Origin: an uncultured bacterium
Lineage (GTDB): Bacteria; Patescibacteriota; Minisyncoccia; Phycocordibacterales; PALSA-1337
DNA length: 23,752 bases
Reading direction: 5' to 3'
NCBI GenBank assembly: GCA_903905325.1
Contig: CAIVGA010000054.1
Coordinates: forward strand, 1 to 23,752
This document shows positions 1-6,100 of the stretch, one piece after another. The translations under genes and the position numbers were made by a program. The notes below the pieces were generated by a model. The model saw nothing but the letters and a program-made list of their open reading frames with translations. It was not told the origin of the DNA and ran no database searches. Position 1 is the stretch's first letter. Every line of letters begins with the position of its first letter.

Positions 1-119
1 CGGAAAATCCGGAAAAATGAGGTGAGGGCGAACGGAGGACTGGGGGTGTGGGGGAAGGACTCCGTTCGCCCTCGCTATTGTTTTTGCTGGCGATGGTTGC
101 CGATTTTTTGGGGCGGGGT
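1..119. repeat. Left copy of 119-bp perfect inverted repeat
   Basis: Bases 1-119 are the exact reverse complement of 10884-11002; the match breaks at 120/10883. It may extend left of the window, because position 1 still matches. Within it, GAGGGCGAACGGAG (24-37) pairs with CTCCGTTCGCCCTC (60-73), a perfect 14-bp stem around a 22-nt G-rich loop containing two G5 runs. A smaller GGC/GCC hairpin followed by six T lies at about 91-109. The repeat sits directly 3' of the mazF-like gene, so it may act as a terminator for it: read on the minus strand, the stem is followed within a few nucleotides by a T run. A mobile-element end or recombination site is the alternative reading. Confidence 0.9.
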
Positions 120-128
120 GCGAGAATC

Positions 129-521
129 TTAAAAATCAAAAAACTTTCTGACTTCTGATTTAATTTCTTTAAGCCTGTTTTCCGAAATTCTTCCTTTACG
201 CGCCAAGACTCGTCTTTGTGAGACTATCCTCATCTGGTGGATACAAATAGAAGTTTGTTTTCCTTGGAATTCAAATGGTATATAACCAGCGACTTGTTTG
301 ATCTTTGTAGAAAGTGGTATGACTAGTGCAAGGACTGAACCAACGACATGGACGATAAGTGCTGGTCGGGTGAAAGATTCACCTTTGCCATCGATTTCAC
401 TGCCAACATTCACACCACAGGATATCCAGCGAATTTCTCCGGCACGAATACTCACCTTTCTTTCATCGGTATGGACTTGTTTTTTGACGATATTCCACTT
501 ATCAAAATCTTTGAAGTACAT
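129..521 (-). CDS. PemK/MazF-family toxin (mRNA interferase-like)
   Basis: A 130-aa protein with the PemK/MazF fold signature: GEIRWISCGVNVGSE (residues 28-42), the RPALIV strand (52-57), the PLSTK strand (69-73) and the C-terminal RIVSQRR...KGRIS segment (98-113). In characterised MazF enzymes an Arg in the R-P strand and a Thr/Ser in the PLT strand act in single-strand RNA cleavage; R52 and S71/T72 occupy those places here. A 25-residue charged N-terminal extension precedes the core. No antitoxin ORF of the usual kind is adjacent; the gene upstream encodes a secreted peptide. The gene has its own promoter (583-610) and a leader with two small hairpins, and its 3' end abuts the inverted repeat. 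Family assignment is firm; toxicity and target are inferred. Confidence 0.85.
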   Translation of the reverse strand: MYFKDFDKWNIVKKQVHTDERKVSIRAGEIRWISCGVNVGSEIDGKGESFTRPALIVHVVGSVLALVIPLSTKIKQVAGYIPFEFQGKQTSICIHQMRIVSQRRVLARKGRISENRLKEIKSEVRKFFDF

Positions 522-535
522 TCTATATATGTTTA

Positions 536-571
536 CAGACCTCTTGCGAGGCCTGTTGACGCCTTACGGCG
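536..571 (-). promoter_or_regulatory. Two GNRA-capped hairpins in the mazF leader
   Basis: Read on the minus strand the leader contains CGCC-GTAA-GGCG (571-560) and CAGGCCTC-GCAA-GAGGTCTG (555-536). Both stems are closed by GNRA-type tetraloops (GUAA and GCAA). The second has 8 pairs, including one G-U. Neither is followed by a T run, so terminators are unlikely. They lie between the predicted start of transcription near 576 and the ATG at 521. Confidence 0.55.
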
Positions 572-582
572 ATGGTAGCTAC

Positions 583-610
583 AGTTTAGCATATCCACGC
601 TTGTCGTCAA
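583..610 (-). promoter_or_regulatory. Promoter of the mazF-like gene
   Basis: On the minus strand a TTGACG -35 (610-605) and a TAAACT -10 (588-583) are spaced by 16 bp, with a TG extension (TGC) before the -10. The perfect palindrome GTAGCTAC (575-582) lies right at the predicted transcription start, where a repressor could bind. The -35 overlaps the stop codon of the upstream 57-aa gene. Confidence 0.6.
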
Positions 611-780
611 GCAAATGAATAACCCCACCCATTTCTGCACTCTGCTGGTAATTTAGATACATAATAATCGGACTTGGTTAATACTTCAAGTGGTGTCAGT
701 TTGTTGTCGAATGCGGACAAAGCGGAAGCGCCGATTAGGAAACCAGCGGCTAATGAGGCAAGGATGAGATGTTTTTTCAT
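607..780 (-). CDS. Short secreted peptide, truncated relative of the 280-aa fibre-like protein
   Basis: A 57-aa ORF whose first 24 residues (MKKHLILASLAAGFLIGASA...) form a clear Sec signal peptide. They are nearly identical to the signal peptide of the protein at 4118-4960, and the DNA match runs over 708-780 versus 4888-4960. After the signal peptide the sequences differ completely: here a 33-residue tail with one Cys ends at a TGA that overlaps the mazF -35 box. The ATG overlaps the stop of the upstream membrane-protein gene (ATGA), suggesting translational coupling. It is either a genuine small exported peptide or the head of a surface gene truncated by recombination. No function can be assigned. 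Confidence 0.5.
   Translation of the reverse strand: MKKHLILASLAAGFLIGASALSAFDNKLTPLEVLTKSDYYVSKLPAECRNGWGYSFA
708..780 (-). repeat. Signal-peptide duplication, copy A
   Basis: Matches 4888-4960 without gaps (constant offset 4180) and with scattered substitutions. It encodes the first ~24 residues of two otherwise unrelated proteins. Similarity continues weakly past the ATG into 781-820, which aligns with the leader at 4961-5000. Confidence 0.75.
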
Positions 781-1094
781 AATGAAGTGTTTATTTTGTT
801 AATGATGCGTGAACGAGTGGAACTGGATACTGGCGAGACTGAGGAAATGTCGTGTGTAACCCGCTTTACAGTATCGGGCGGACTAGCTGACACGCTACAT
901 ATGGCGCGTAGAACTTTCTCGCGGATGCCTTCGGCTGGTATGGCTGGCTGCTCTGGTACGGCCTCTGTCTTCAGATAGACATAAGCGACACCTGCGACAG
1001 TGCCGAAAATGATAATCACCGCGAGAATAGTAGCTAGTCTGCCGTGATGCGCCTCGATTCTTGGCGGTTGGAAATTATCCAGTATGTCCATCAT
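777..1094 (-). CDS. Small single-pass membrane protein, unknown function
   Basis: A 105-aa protein starting MMDILDNFQPPRIEAHHG, with one membrane segment at residues 20-41 (ATILAVIIIFGTVAGVAYVY), then a Pro-rich linker and a Ser/Thr-rich tail. The start at 1094 is chosen because the -10 TATAAT (1106-1101, minus strand) ends six bases upstream, the leaderless spacing seen elsewhere in this window. The longer reading frame back to 1295 would run through the promoter module and the opposite gene. The stop overlaps the ATG of the 57-aa gene. The counterpart module near 5060 has lost this gene. The family is not recognised. Confidence 0.6.
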   Translation of the reverse strand: MMDILDNFQPPRIEAHHGRLATILAVIIIFGTVAGVAYVYLKTEAVPEQPAIPAEGIREKVLRAICSVSASPPDTVKRVTHDISSVSPVSSSTRSRIINKINTSL

Positions 1095-1100
1095 AAGTCT

Positions 1101-1130
1101 ATTATACAACGCCGCGCCGGTTGCTCGCAA
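1101..1130 (-). promoter_or_regulatory. Promoter of the small membrane protein (divergent module A)
   Basis: On the minus strand: TTGCGA (1130-1125), 18-bp spacer, TATAAT (1106-1101), then six bases to ATG at 1094. The mRNA would be leaderless. It is back-to-back with the plus-strand promoter at 1133-1162 and is conserved in module B. Confidence 0.65.
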
Positions 1131-1229
1131 ATTTGTGTGTGGCTCGCGCACCGGGGTATAATTCTGCTCAATGGCGTTGTTGAATTGGGTATCAGAATAC
1201 TGGCCAAGCGTGATCCAGAATCTCGGCAT
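1103..1229. repeat. Divergent-promoter module, copy A
   Basis: This stretch aligns without gaps to 5035-5161, with about 14 differences by eye (roughly 89% identity). It carries two back-to-back promoters and the first ~19 codons of the plus-strand gene at 1171. Both promoters' hexamers and spacers are retained in both copies. Confidence 0.85.
1133..1162 (+). promoter_or_regulatory. Promoter of the 152-aa gene (divergent module A)
   Basis: TTGTGT (1133-1138), 18-bp spacer, TATAAT (1157-1162). The ATG at 1171 follows after eight bases, so transcription is predicted to begin at or within 1-2 nt of the start codon. Confidence 0.65.
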
Positions 1230-1629
1230 TATTGGCGGGCTTGGATTTACCGCGTATTCACTTTGGAAAGATGAACGTGCAAGGCGTGTCGCCAACTATA
1301 TTGCAATTAGTGGCCAATACAGAGAAATCTGGTCGCTGCCATTTCACAACCCTGAGTTGGTGCGTGTGTTGGAAGCCGATGTGGATTTGAACAAAACACC
1401 GGTCACCGCACAGGAGGAGATTTTCGTAAACCAAGTGATTGTTCATTTGGATATTGTCCGCCGCGCTATCAAAGCAGGTGTTTTCGTCAAAATGGATGGC
1501 TTACGAAAAGATGTGCGTGACTTTTTCTCGCTGCCGATACCGCGCGCCGTTTTCGAGAAAAACAAACCGCTTCAGGACAAAGACTTCATCAAATTCATGG
1601 ATTGTTGCTTTGCCGCTCGGAATGCTTGA
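1171..1629 (+). CDS. N-terminally anchored helical protein, unknown function
   Basis: A 152-aa protein. Residues ~15-32 (QNLGIIGGLGFTAYSLW) form a short hydrophobic segment followed by a positive KDERARR stretch, fitting a membrane anchor. The rest is predicted helical, with motifs YREIWSLPFHNPELVRVL and DVRDFFSLPIPRAVFEK. I recall similar small proteins in diverse bacteria with an anchor followed by an R-E-I-W...R-P-E-L-x-R-V core, but cannot name the family with confidence. The start is set by the leaderless promoter geometry. The first 19 codons are duplicated at 5103, where the gene is truncated. Nothing indicates an enzymatic role. Confidence 0.7.
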   Translation: MALLNWVSEYWPSVIQNLGIIGGLGFTAYSLWKDERARRVANYIAISGQYREIWSLPFHNPELVRVLEADVDLNKTPVTAQEEIFVNQVIVHLDIVRRAIKAGVFVKMDGLRKDVRDFFSLPIPRAVFEKNKPLQDKDFIKFMDCCFAARNA

Positions 1630-1684
1630 TCGAGTTGATTAGGCATCCTGAATCCAACATTACTAAAATAATCACACAATCAAC

Positions 1685-2014
1685 ATGTATTGCAAACATT
1701 GTGAAACGCATGTAGCCGAGGACGCTAAATTCTGTAAGGGATGCGGACGCCGTATCGGAGATGAAGGGAGGAACAATTTCATTTCCGGAGCAATCAAAAC
1801 GAAGTCTTACACACCATATTTGTTGCTCATACTAATCCTGATTATGGCCGCGCTTGTTCTAACAGGAATCTACATGGTTAGTACAGAATCACAAACAACC
1901 GGTAGTGAATCTGCCATGGTTGCTGACAACGCTGCGGCGGCTCGGTCCCGATCCGCACGCCAATGGTGCGCGGACTGCCGCTGTTCGTGGTTGTCCAGAT
2001 ACATTCGAGCTTGA
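1685..2014 (+). CDS. Zinc-ribbon membrane protein, apparently frameshifted
   Basis: The N-terminus is a zinc ribbon: MYCKHCETHVAEDAKFCKGCGRR has two C-x2-C pairs (residues 3/6 and 17/20). A membrane segment follows at ~41-63 (YTPYLLLILILIMAALVLTG), so the ribbon is probably cytosolic. After about residue 80 the reading turns into an Arg/Ser/Cys/Trp-rich tail that looks out of frame. The overlapping frame (1905-2168) continues with a sequence that looks like real protein. A single indel between about 1905 and 1960 would restore one protein of ~160 residues ending at 2168. Either the gene is broken or the sequence has an error. Zinc ribbon plus one membrane helix is a common architecture and does not by itself give a function. 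Confidence 0.6.
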   Translation: MYCKHCETHVAEDAKFCKGCGRRIGDEGRNNFISGAIKTKSYTPYLLLILILIMAALVLTGIYMVSTESQTTGSESAMVADNAAAARSRSARQWCADCRCSWLSRYIRA

Positions 2015-2168
2015 AGGCGGGGATTTTGCAATCATCGGCTCGGACATTACCGAGATCGCGGCAGCACATCTGCCCGCGACCGCCAGTTGCGGCCCTGATG
2101 AACGCATAATTCGGATTCCGCGCACAACACTTGTCTTGGCCAGACCTGATATTCCGAACGTGCACTAA
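1905..2168 (+). pseudogene. Out-of-frame C-terminal part of the zinc-ribbon gene
   Basis: This frame is offset by +1 from the zinc-ribbon ORF. From ~1930 on it encodes a plausible extracellular domain (for example RGCPDTFELEGGDFAIIG and SDITEIAAAHLP) with two Cys, ending IPNVH before TAA. The local GC content is visibly higher than in the neighbouring FnIII gene. The Met at 1905 is probably not a real start; the segment is best read as the continuation of 1685 after a lost or gained base. Confidence 0.5.
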
Positions 2169-2202
2169 CATTAAATTGGTTCAAATACGGTTTACAGGCG
2201 TT

Positions 2203-2278
2203 CCCTGTCACATTGTGACGGGGGTGTGGAGGTAGTGTTTTAGTCCAGAATATATTAGAATGTAATACGTAGTATTAC
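2203..2278. promoter_or_regulatory. Two inverted repeats upstream of the FnIII gene
   Basis: CCCTGTCACA (2203-2212) pairs with TGTGACGGGG (2214-2223) with one G-T pair. GTAATAC (2262-2268) and GTATTAC (2272-2278) form a perfect 7-bp repeat around GTA, with TTAGA/TCTAA outside it. The second lies ~25-40 bp before the ATG at 2302 and overlaps possible -10 hexamers (TATATT 2251, TAGAAT 2256), so it could be an operator or a leader hairpin. No clear -35 is visible. Confidence 0.3.
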
Positions 2279-2301
2279 TAATCTAATCATTAACCACTTT
2301 C

Positions 2302-4056
2302 ATGAGTAACCCACAGGGGGGCGTACCCGTAGGTGCGTCGATATCTGCATTTATTGGCTTGCTTATAATAGGCGCTATATTTGTTGTACAGAGTCACACA
2401 CATTTGTCCTTGCTAGTTACCAATAGCACACAGGTAGCAGTAACAGCGTCAGTTGCCAATTCCTCGTCAACTAAAAGAGTAGAGCTTGATTCCACGCCAA
2501 CTATTGTCGGTCTCATGCATCATCACGCTGGTGCTGGTGATGCCGGTTGTGCTACTCCTGTATCATTTGGGAGCGGAGAGACGCAATTCAATACCAATCC
2601 TGGTGAAACATGCTCGTTAAGCAGTATCGAGGTTTATAAATCTGGTTATATAATCCATGTCCTTCCGGGCGGCCCGACAATATCAAATGCAGCAGCTGGA
2701 ACTATTTACAATATGACTGATTACAACTACAACGATGCTGGTAGTGCGGTGCTGGTAACTGGAGGACCATTGGCAGCGCCAAGCGATGCTACCTCAAGCT
2801 ACCTACCTGTAGCCCCTTCGTACAGCAGCCCTCTACAGGTCTTGGTATCGTGGAAAGATAACTCTGACGGCGCTGATAGTTTCAATATAGAGCGTTCGAC
2901 TGATGGAAGCATTTGGTCACAGGTCGGCACCGCTTCATATGGCCAGACGTCCTATACGGATTCACTTCCTCCTCCTTATGTTCTGCGCCCATTTGATGTG
3001 CCTATAAAATACTATTATCGTGTTTCGGCTACCAATTCCATCGATACGTCCGACTACTCCAACACAACATTTCCACCAGATACGGTTGCTCCTCTCAATG
3101 CTAGCATTACTGTTATACACGCTGTTGGAGATGTTGTGACAATAAATTGGAGCTCAATTAGTGGCGGAGAAAGAGCGTGGTCAGGCCTTGCTGGTTACAA
3201 GATACGACGCGGTCTTAGTGAAGAGGGTGGTCTGGGCGATATTATTGCTCAAGTCGATGCTCATACGTATTCGTACAGCGATAATGATCCAGCCATAGAA
3301 TACAATAAGTCGATATGCTACATATTGGTAGACTACGATAATGCTGGTAACCAAGGACAGAATAATAGTGACCTCGGTAATCAGACCACAGGTCAATGTG
3401 TGACCCCTCTTGGTATGCCAATCGGGGTCACATCGACAACTGGTCCAGCAGCAAAAAGCAAAGTCACTATTTCTTGGACTCCGAATTCCACGAAACAGAG
3501 CGGTTTTAAGATTGAAAGACGTATAGGCCCTTCAGGGGCTTGGTCGCTTATCGGTACAGTCGGCAAGACTGTTACTAAGTTTAACGACACAAAACCCGTG
3601 TCGGGAAATCTAAATTACTACAGTGTACGCGCTTATAGTGATTTCGCTGAATCATGGGAAGCTGCTCCTGCCTATGCAGATATTACACCTCCAGCCGTGC
3701 CTGCAATCAGTTCTCTGGAGACATTTTTCATGAAACAAACTATAAACGGCAAGGTCTCATATTTAGCCGCTGTCAAGATCAAATTCCCAGAATCTAAAGA
3801 TGATGCTGATAATTACACGGACGGTTCGTATAAGGCTTGGGGGTACAATATCTACACAAGCTCAAATAAGATATTTGTCAGTGGCAGAGCAGGCTTTTCC
3901 TACGAGGGCGACGGGCTATTGACTTACAACTATGAGGCAAAGCAGGTCGTAGGAAAGAGTTATTGTTACTCGGCTAGCGCCTATGATTATGTCGGGAATG
4001 TCTCAAGTATAGGTGCAAGCAAATGCATAACCATACCGAAGCCGCCAACGCAATAA
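2302..4056 (+). CDS. Membrane-anchored FnIII-repeat surface protein
   Basis: A 584-aa protein. A hydrophobic segment at residues ~10-31 without a clear cleavage site suggests an uncleaved anchor with the rest outside the cell. Fibronectin type III-like units follow: ~175-258 (VSWKDNSDGADSFNIERS ... YYYRVSATN), ~262-365 (INWSSISGG ... AGYKIRRG), ~372-460 (ISWTPNSTKQSGFKIERR ... YYSVRAY) and a divergent last unit to the end (SASAYDYVGN). Each carries the expected Trp and Tyr core residues. Such proteins usually mediate binding to surfaces, glycans or other cells. The C-terminus has no sortase motif. The gene converges on 4118-4960 with only 61 bp between stops and no obvious terminator. Confidence 0.75.
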   Translation: MSNPQGGVPVGASISAFIGLLIIGAIFVVQSHTHLSLLVTNSTQVAVTASVANSSSTKRVELDSTPTIVGLMHHHAGAGDAGCATPVSFGSGETQFNTNPGETCSLSSIEVYKSGYIIHVLPGGPTISNAAAGTIYNMTDYNYNDAGSAVLVTGGPLAAPSDATSSYLPVAPSYSSPLQVLVSWKDNSDGADSFNIERSTDGSIWSQVGTASYGQTSYTDSLPPPYVLRPFDVPIKYYYRVSATNSIDTSDYSNTTFPPDTVAPLNASITVIHAVGDVVTINWSSISGGERAWSGLAGYKIRRGLSEEGGLGDIIAQVDAHTYSYSDNDPAIEYNKSICYILVDYDNAGNQGQNNSDLGNQTTGQCVTPLGMPIGVTSTTGPAAKSKVTISWTPNSTKQSGFKIERRIGPSGAWSLIGTVGKTVTKFNDTKPVSGNLNYYSVRAYSDFAESWEAAPAYADITPPAVPAISSLETFFMKQTINGKVSYLAAVKIKFPESKDDADNYTDGSYKAWGYNIYTSSNKIFVSGRAGFSYEGDGLLTYNYEAKQVVGKSYCYSASAYDYVGNVSSIGASKCITIPKPPTQ

Positions 4057-4117
4057 GTCGTGGTGTGAGCTAATAGGTGTATCGTTGTCAGATGTGTTGT
4101 GTGAATAGCCGAGAACA

Positions 4118-4960
4118 TTACTGAGTCTCTAGGACAGTCATGGTAGATACGCCATGATATGGTGGACTAGCATACGAGCGGTTTATAAAACATTTTGAGC
4201 CAGCTTGGTCATTCGTCACCTTGATAGAATATGTTACGGGCGACAGACTAGCGTGCCGATCAATGGCACTAACACCTACACTGGAGGCATCCCAGTCATC
4301 ACCATTAGTCGAAGCAAATGGTGCTATCAATGCGGTGCCATTCTTAAATAAGCCGATAAGACAGTCGCCTGATGCTGAACCACTCCTTGCAACCATGTGT
4401 GCATTGATCACAAAGGTGGAACTCGCAGAGGTAGGTGTGACTGTCAAAGCGAGTCCTGTGTCGGTCCACGACATACTTGTTGGGGTAGTTATAATAAATT
4501 GCGTGCTAAGAGTCGTTCCGTATGCCTTTGCTATACTCCCTCCACTACTTCCTGTAGGCAAATCAGCACAAGTCCATGTGCCCGAAAGAAGTCTAATGGT
4601 TTGACCTTCTGAACATGAAGGTAGTTGCGGCGACGTAAATCCGGCATTACCAGCGATTCCCAAACTACTTGTCGCAGTCCAAGTAGCAGTTCCAGTATTG
4701 TCTACAGCGGTTAGTACCTTACCAGTATCTGGAGTTCCAGTTGCGATAATCAGATTACCTAGGATTCCGAAATTATTGTCAATTAACAGTGATCCCAACT
4801 TCTCCTGTAATCCTGTGCCGACATTGATAGGAGCATCTACATTATTGCCCGGCGGTAGTGTAGAAGGAGGAGTCCAAGTACCGGTTGCGAATGCGGACAA
4901 GGCGGATGCGCCGATTAGGAAGCCAGCGACTAACGTAGCAAGGATAAGATGTTGTTTCAT
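4118..4960 (-). CDS. Secreted fibre-like surface protein
   Basis: A 280-aa protein with a signal peptide (MKQHLILATLVAGFLIGASA..., cleavage near Ala25). Then comes a segment typical of CPR secreted proteins: WTPPSTLPPGNNVDAPINVG (29-48), a G-K-V-L-T...ATWTATSS unit, and a Cys-containing SCSEGQTIRLLSGTWTCADLP unit. The last ~120 residues resemble the beta-rich tip domains of phage tail fibres and C1q-like proteins; this is a pattern impression, not a search result. ATG 4960 is chosen because the signal peptide begins there; the open frame continues upstream to 5170 only through the promoter module. The leader is ~65 nt from the promoter at 5033-5062. It shares its signal peptide with the 57-aa ORF at 607-780. 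A role in attachment is inferred. Confidence 0.7.
   Translation of the reverse strand: MKQHLILATLVAGFLIGASALSAFATGTWTPPSTLPPGNNVDAPINVGTGLQEKLGSLLIDNNFGILGNLIIATGTPDTGKVLTAVDNTGTATWTATSSLGIAGNAGFTSPQLPSCSEGQTIRLLSGTWTCADLPTGSSGGSIAKAYGTTLSTQFIITTPTSMSWTDTGLALTVTPTSASSTFVINAHMVARSGSASGDCLIGLFKNGTALIAPFASTNGDDWDASSVGVSAIDRHASLSPVTYSIKVTNDQAGSKCFINRSYASPPYHGVSTMTVLETQ
4888..4960 (-). repeat. Signal-peptide duplication, copy B
   Basis: Partner of 708-780. Downstream of the shared signal-peptide codons the two genes diverge abruptly, as expected for module shuffling at a conserved 5' end. Confidence 0.75.
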
Positions 4961-5032
4961 AATGAGGTGTATTATGTTGTTAATGGTGTATAAACGAGGT
5001 TGCGTCATGGCAACTGTTGCATGAATACTCAC

Positions 5033-5062
5033 AGTATACAACGTCGCCTTGGTTGCTCGCAA
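5033..5062 (-). promoter_or_regulatory. Promoter of the fibre-like protein (module B)
   Basis: Minus strand: TTGCGA (5062-5057), 18-bp spacer, TATACT (5038-5033). The spacing is identical to module A. The position of the leaderless ATG in module A is ATT here, and the membrane-protein gene is missing, so the promoter now drives the signal-peptide gene through a ~65-nt leader. Confidence 0.6.
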
Positions 5063-5064
5063 GT

Positions 5065-5094
5065 TTGTGTGTGGCTCGTGCAACGCGGTATAAT
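5065..5094 (+). promoter_or_regulatory. Plus-strand promoter of module B, driving a gene remnant
   Basis: TTGTGT (5065-5070), 18-bp spacer, TATAAT (5089-5094), ATG at 5103. The hexamers are unchanged from module A although the gene behind it is truncated. If active, the transcript would run antisense through the gene at 5171-5512. Confidence 0.5.
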
Positions 5095-5102
5095 TCTGAT
5101 CA

Positions 5103-5161
5103 ATGGCGCTGTTGCATTTGGTATCAGAACACTGGCCAAGCGTAATCCAGAATCTCGGCAT
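5103..5161 (+). pseudogene. 5' remnant of the 152-aa anchored-protein gene
   Basis: It encodes MALLHLVSEHWPSVIQNLGI, matching the first ~20 residues of the gene at 1171 with three changes, then departs into sequence antisense to the next gene. The frame stays open only to a stop near 5280 and the extension looks non-coding. Confidence 0.65.
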
Positions 5162-5170
5162 CAAATCCAA

Positions 5171-5512
5171 TTATTTCAGAACCATTGGTTTGCTCAGAGT
5201 CTCACGTAGTCGACTGTATTGTTCGGGCGTTAGATTTGGATCTGATAAAATACCCAGGTCTTTTATCGCCAATAGAAAGTGATAACCATGTATTTTCAGC
5301 ATCTCCTTAATAGACAAGCCTCCAACTTCTGTGTCGGCAACATTGCGGTTATCTAACCACTGATGTAATGCTTCTGTTAAAGACTTGTTAAGCACTGGAA
5401 ACTTCTCCAGGATCAAGTCTGCTGTTACTGTTGTAAAATGATATTCATTCAAAAGTACTTGGCGTGACTTTTCTTTGTCTGTGTTATTAATATATTTATA
5501 AGCTTTTTTCAT
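5171..5512 (-). CDS. Hypothetical small cytosolic protein
   Basis: A 113-aa soluble, mostly helical protein with no signal peptide or membrane segment. Visible features are an N-terminal basic stretch (KKAYKYINNTDKEKSR), a possible core LILEKFPVLNKSLTEALHQWLDN, and IKEMLKIHGYHFLLAIKDLG near the C-terminus. I do not recognise a characterised family. Start ATG at 5512 follows a candidate promoter at 5574-5602 with a ~55-nt leader lacking a Shine-Dalgarno sequence. It abuts the truncated module B at its 3' end, so the duplication junction lies at its stop codon. Confidence 0.6.
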   Translation of the reverse strand: MKKAYKYINNTDKEKSRQVLLNEYHFTTVTADLILEKFPVLNKSLTEALHQWLDNRNVADTEVGGLSIKEMLKIHGYHFLLAIKDLGILSDPNLTPEQYSRLRETLSKPMVLK

Positions 5513-5573
5513 GATGCTTTGATGATTTCATTTTGGGAAAATTTAAACTATGTGAACTTAGTTACTATGTAAT

Positions 5574-5602
5574 GTTATAATACGCGGTAGCGGATTATAC
5601 AA
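5574..5602 (-). promoter_or_regulatory. Candidate promoter of the 113-aa gene
   Basis: Minus strand: TTGTAT (5602-5597), 17-bp spacer, TATAAC (5579-5574). Another TATAAT-like hexamer overlaps the -35, so the exact start is uncertain. Confidence 0.4.
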
Positions 5603-5696
5603 GGCTAGTGTATGAAATTTAGGGTCCGGGCCAATTGCAGTGGCTTTCTTCTTTCATTCATAGATAAAATATCTCTTCTGAATATTCTATATAAGT

Positions 5697-5728
5697 AAAA
5701 ACGGCACCCACGAAGTGAGCGCCGTTTT
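5697..5728 (-). terminator. Intrinsic terminator of the 47-aa lipoprotein gene
   Basis: AAAACGGC and GCCGTTTT flank a partly paired CACGAAGTG centre. On the minus strand the stem is followed by a T run (A5697-5701). It lies ~30 bp past the lipoprotein stop. Confidence 0.8.
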
Positions 5729-5758
5729 ATTTCCAAGCAACATCTGAATTTGGCTCCA

Positions 5759-5902
5759 TCAATTTGTCGGCCCGGCAATCTTCTGTGCTTGAAGCAGTGG
5801 ACTAACGCCGTACGCAACACACCCCGTCACCGATGTTGCCAACAACATCAATGCTACGATAAGTGATGCTTGTTTTACAGCTTTGCGAATAATCTCTTTC
5901 AT
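5759..5902 (-). CDS. Small lipoprotein (47 aa)
   Basis: MKEIIRKAVKQASLIVALML begins a lipoprotein signal peptide: basic n-region, hydrophobic core at ~13-23 and the lipobox-like SVTGC with Cys28. The mature peptide would be only 20 residues (CVAYGVSPLLQAQKIAGPTN). Unlike most genes here it has a Shine-Dalgarno-like GGAAAGGGG 9 nt before the ATG, a long leader (~100 nt) from a near-consensus promoter, and an intrinsic terminator. The organisation resembles that of the lipoprotein at 11224-11598. Function is unknown; a small envelope lipoprotein is the safest description. Confidence 0.6.
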   Translation of the reverse strand: MKEIIRKAVKQASLIVALMLLATSVTGCVAYGVSPLLQAQKIAGPTN

Positions 5903-6011
5903 AAGATTACCCCTTTCCGCCCGTCAGGGCTGCGTTTTTTACTTTGTGCAATTTTCTGTGGCTACTTCAGGATTTTTCAATCATCAGTAAACCAATCACA
6001 TGACTTTTACA

Positions 6012-6040
6012 AGTATGCCATCATTGGTATAATATGTCAA
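6012..6040 (-). promoter_or_regulatory. Promoter of the 47-aa lipoprotein gene
   Basis: Minus strand: TTGACA (6040-6035), 17-bp spacer, CATACT (6017-6012). The -35 is consensus. The ~100-nt leader contains a small GCCC/GGGC hairpin just before the ribosome-binding site. Confidence 0.6.
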
Positions 6041-6100
6041 TACATATTCTGGCAGATTCAATTCTGAAAGTATGTCCTGTAATGCCTAAGTTACAGATTA

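Larger units (their letters stand above)
5035..5161. repeat. Divergent-promoter module, copy B
   Basis: Gap-free match to 1103-1229 (about 89% by eye). It ends abruptly at 5161, ten bases before the stop of the gene at 5171-5512. Confidence 0.85.

Noticed and set aside
298..618. Plus-strand ORFs across the toxin gene
   Set aside because: They are antisense to a clearly recognisable MazF-family frame and have no protein-like features.
1095..1295. N-terminal extension of the membrane-protein frame on the minus strand, similar to the one at 4961-5170
   Set aside because: The similar residues (such as MPRFWITLGQ) arise because both are antisense to the duplicated promoter module and to the 5' end of the plus-strand gene; good promoters sit inside them.
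2203..2223. CRP/FNR-like TGTCACA-TGTGACG symmetry, also seen at 20134-20156
   Set aside because: The half-site order does not match the CRP consensus, and the copy at 20134 is explained as a terminator stem.
5605..5820. Minus-strand 71-aa ORF
   Set aside because: It overlaps the lipoprotein gene in another frame and runs through that gene's terminator.
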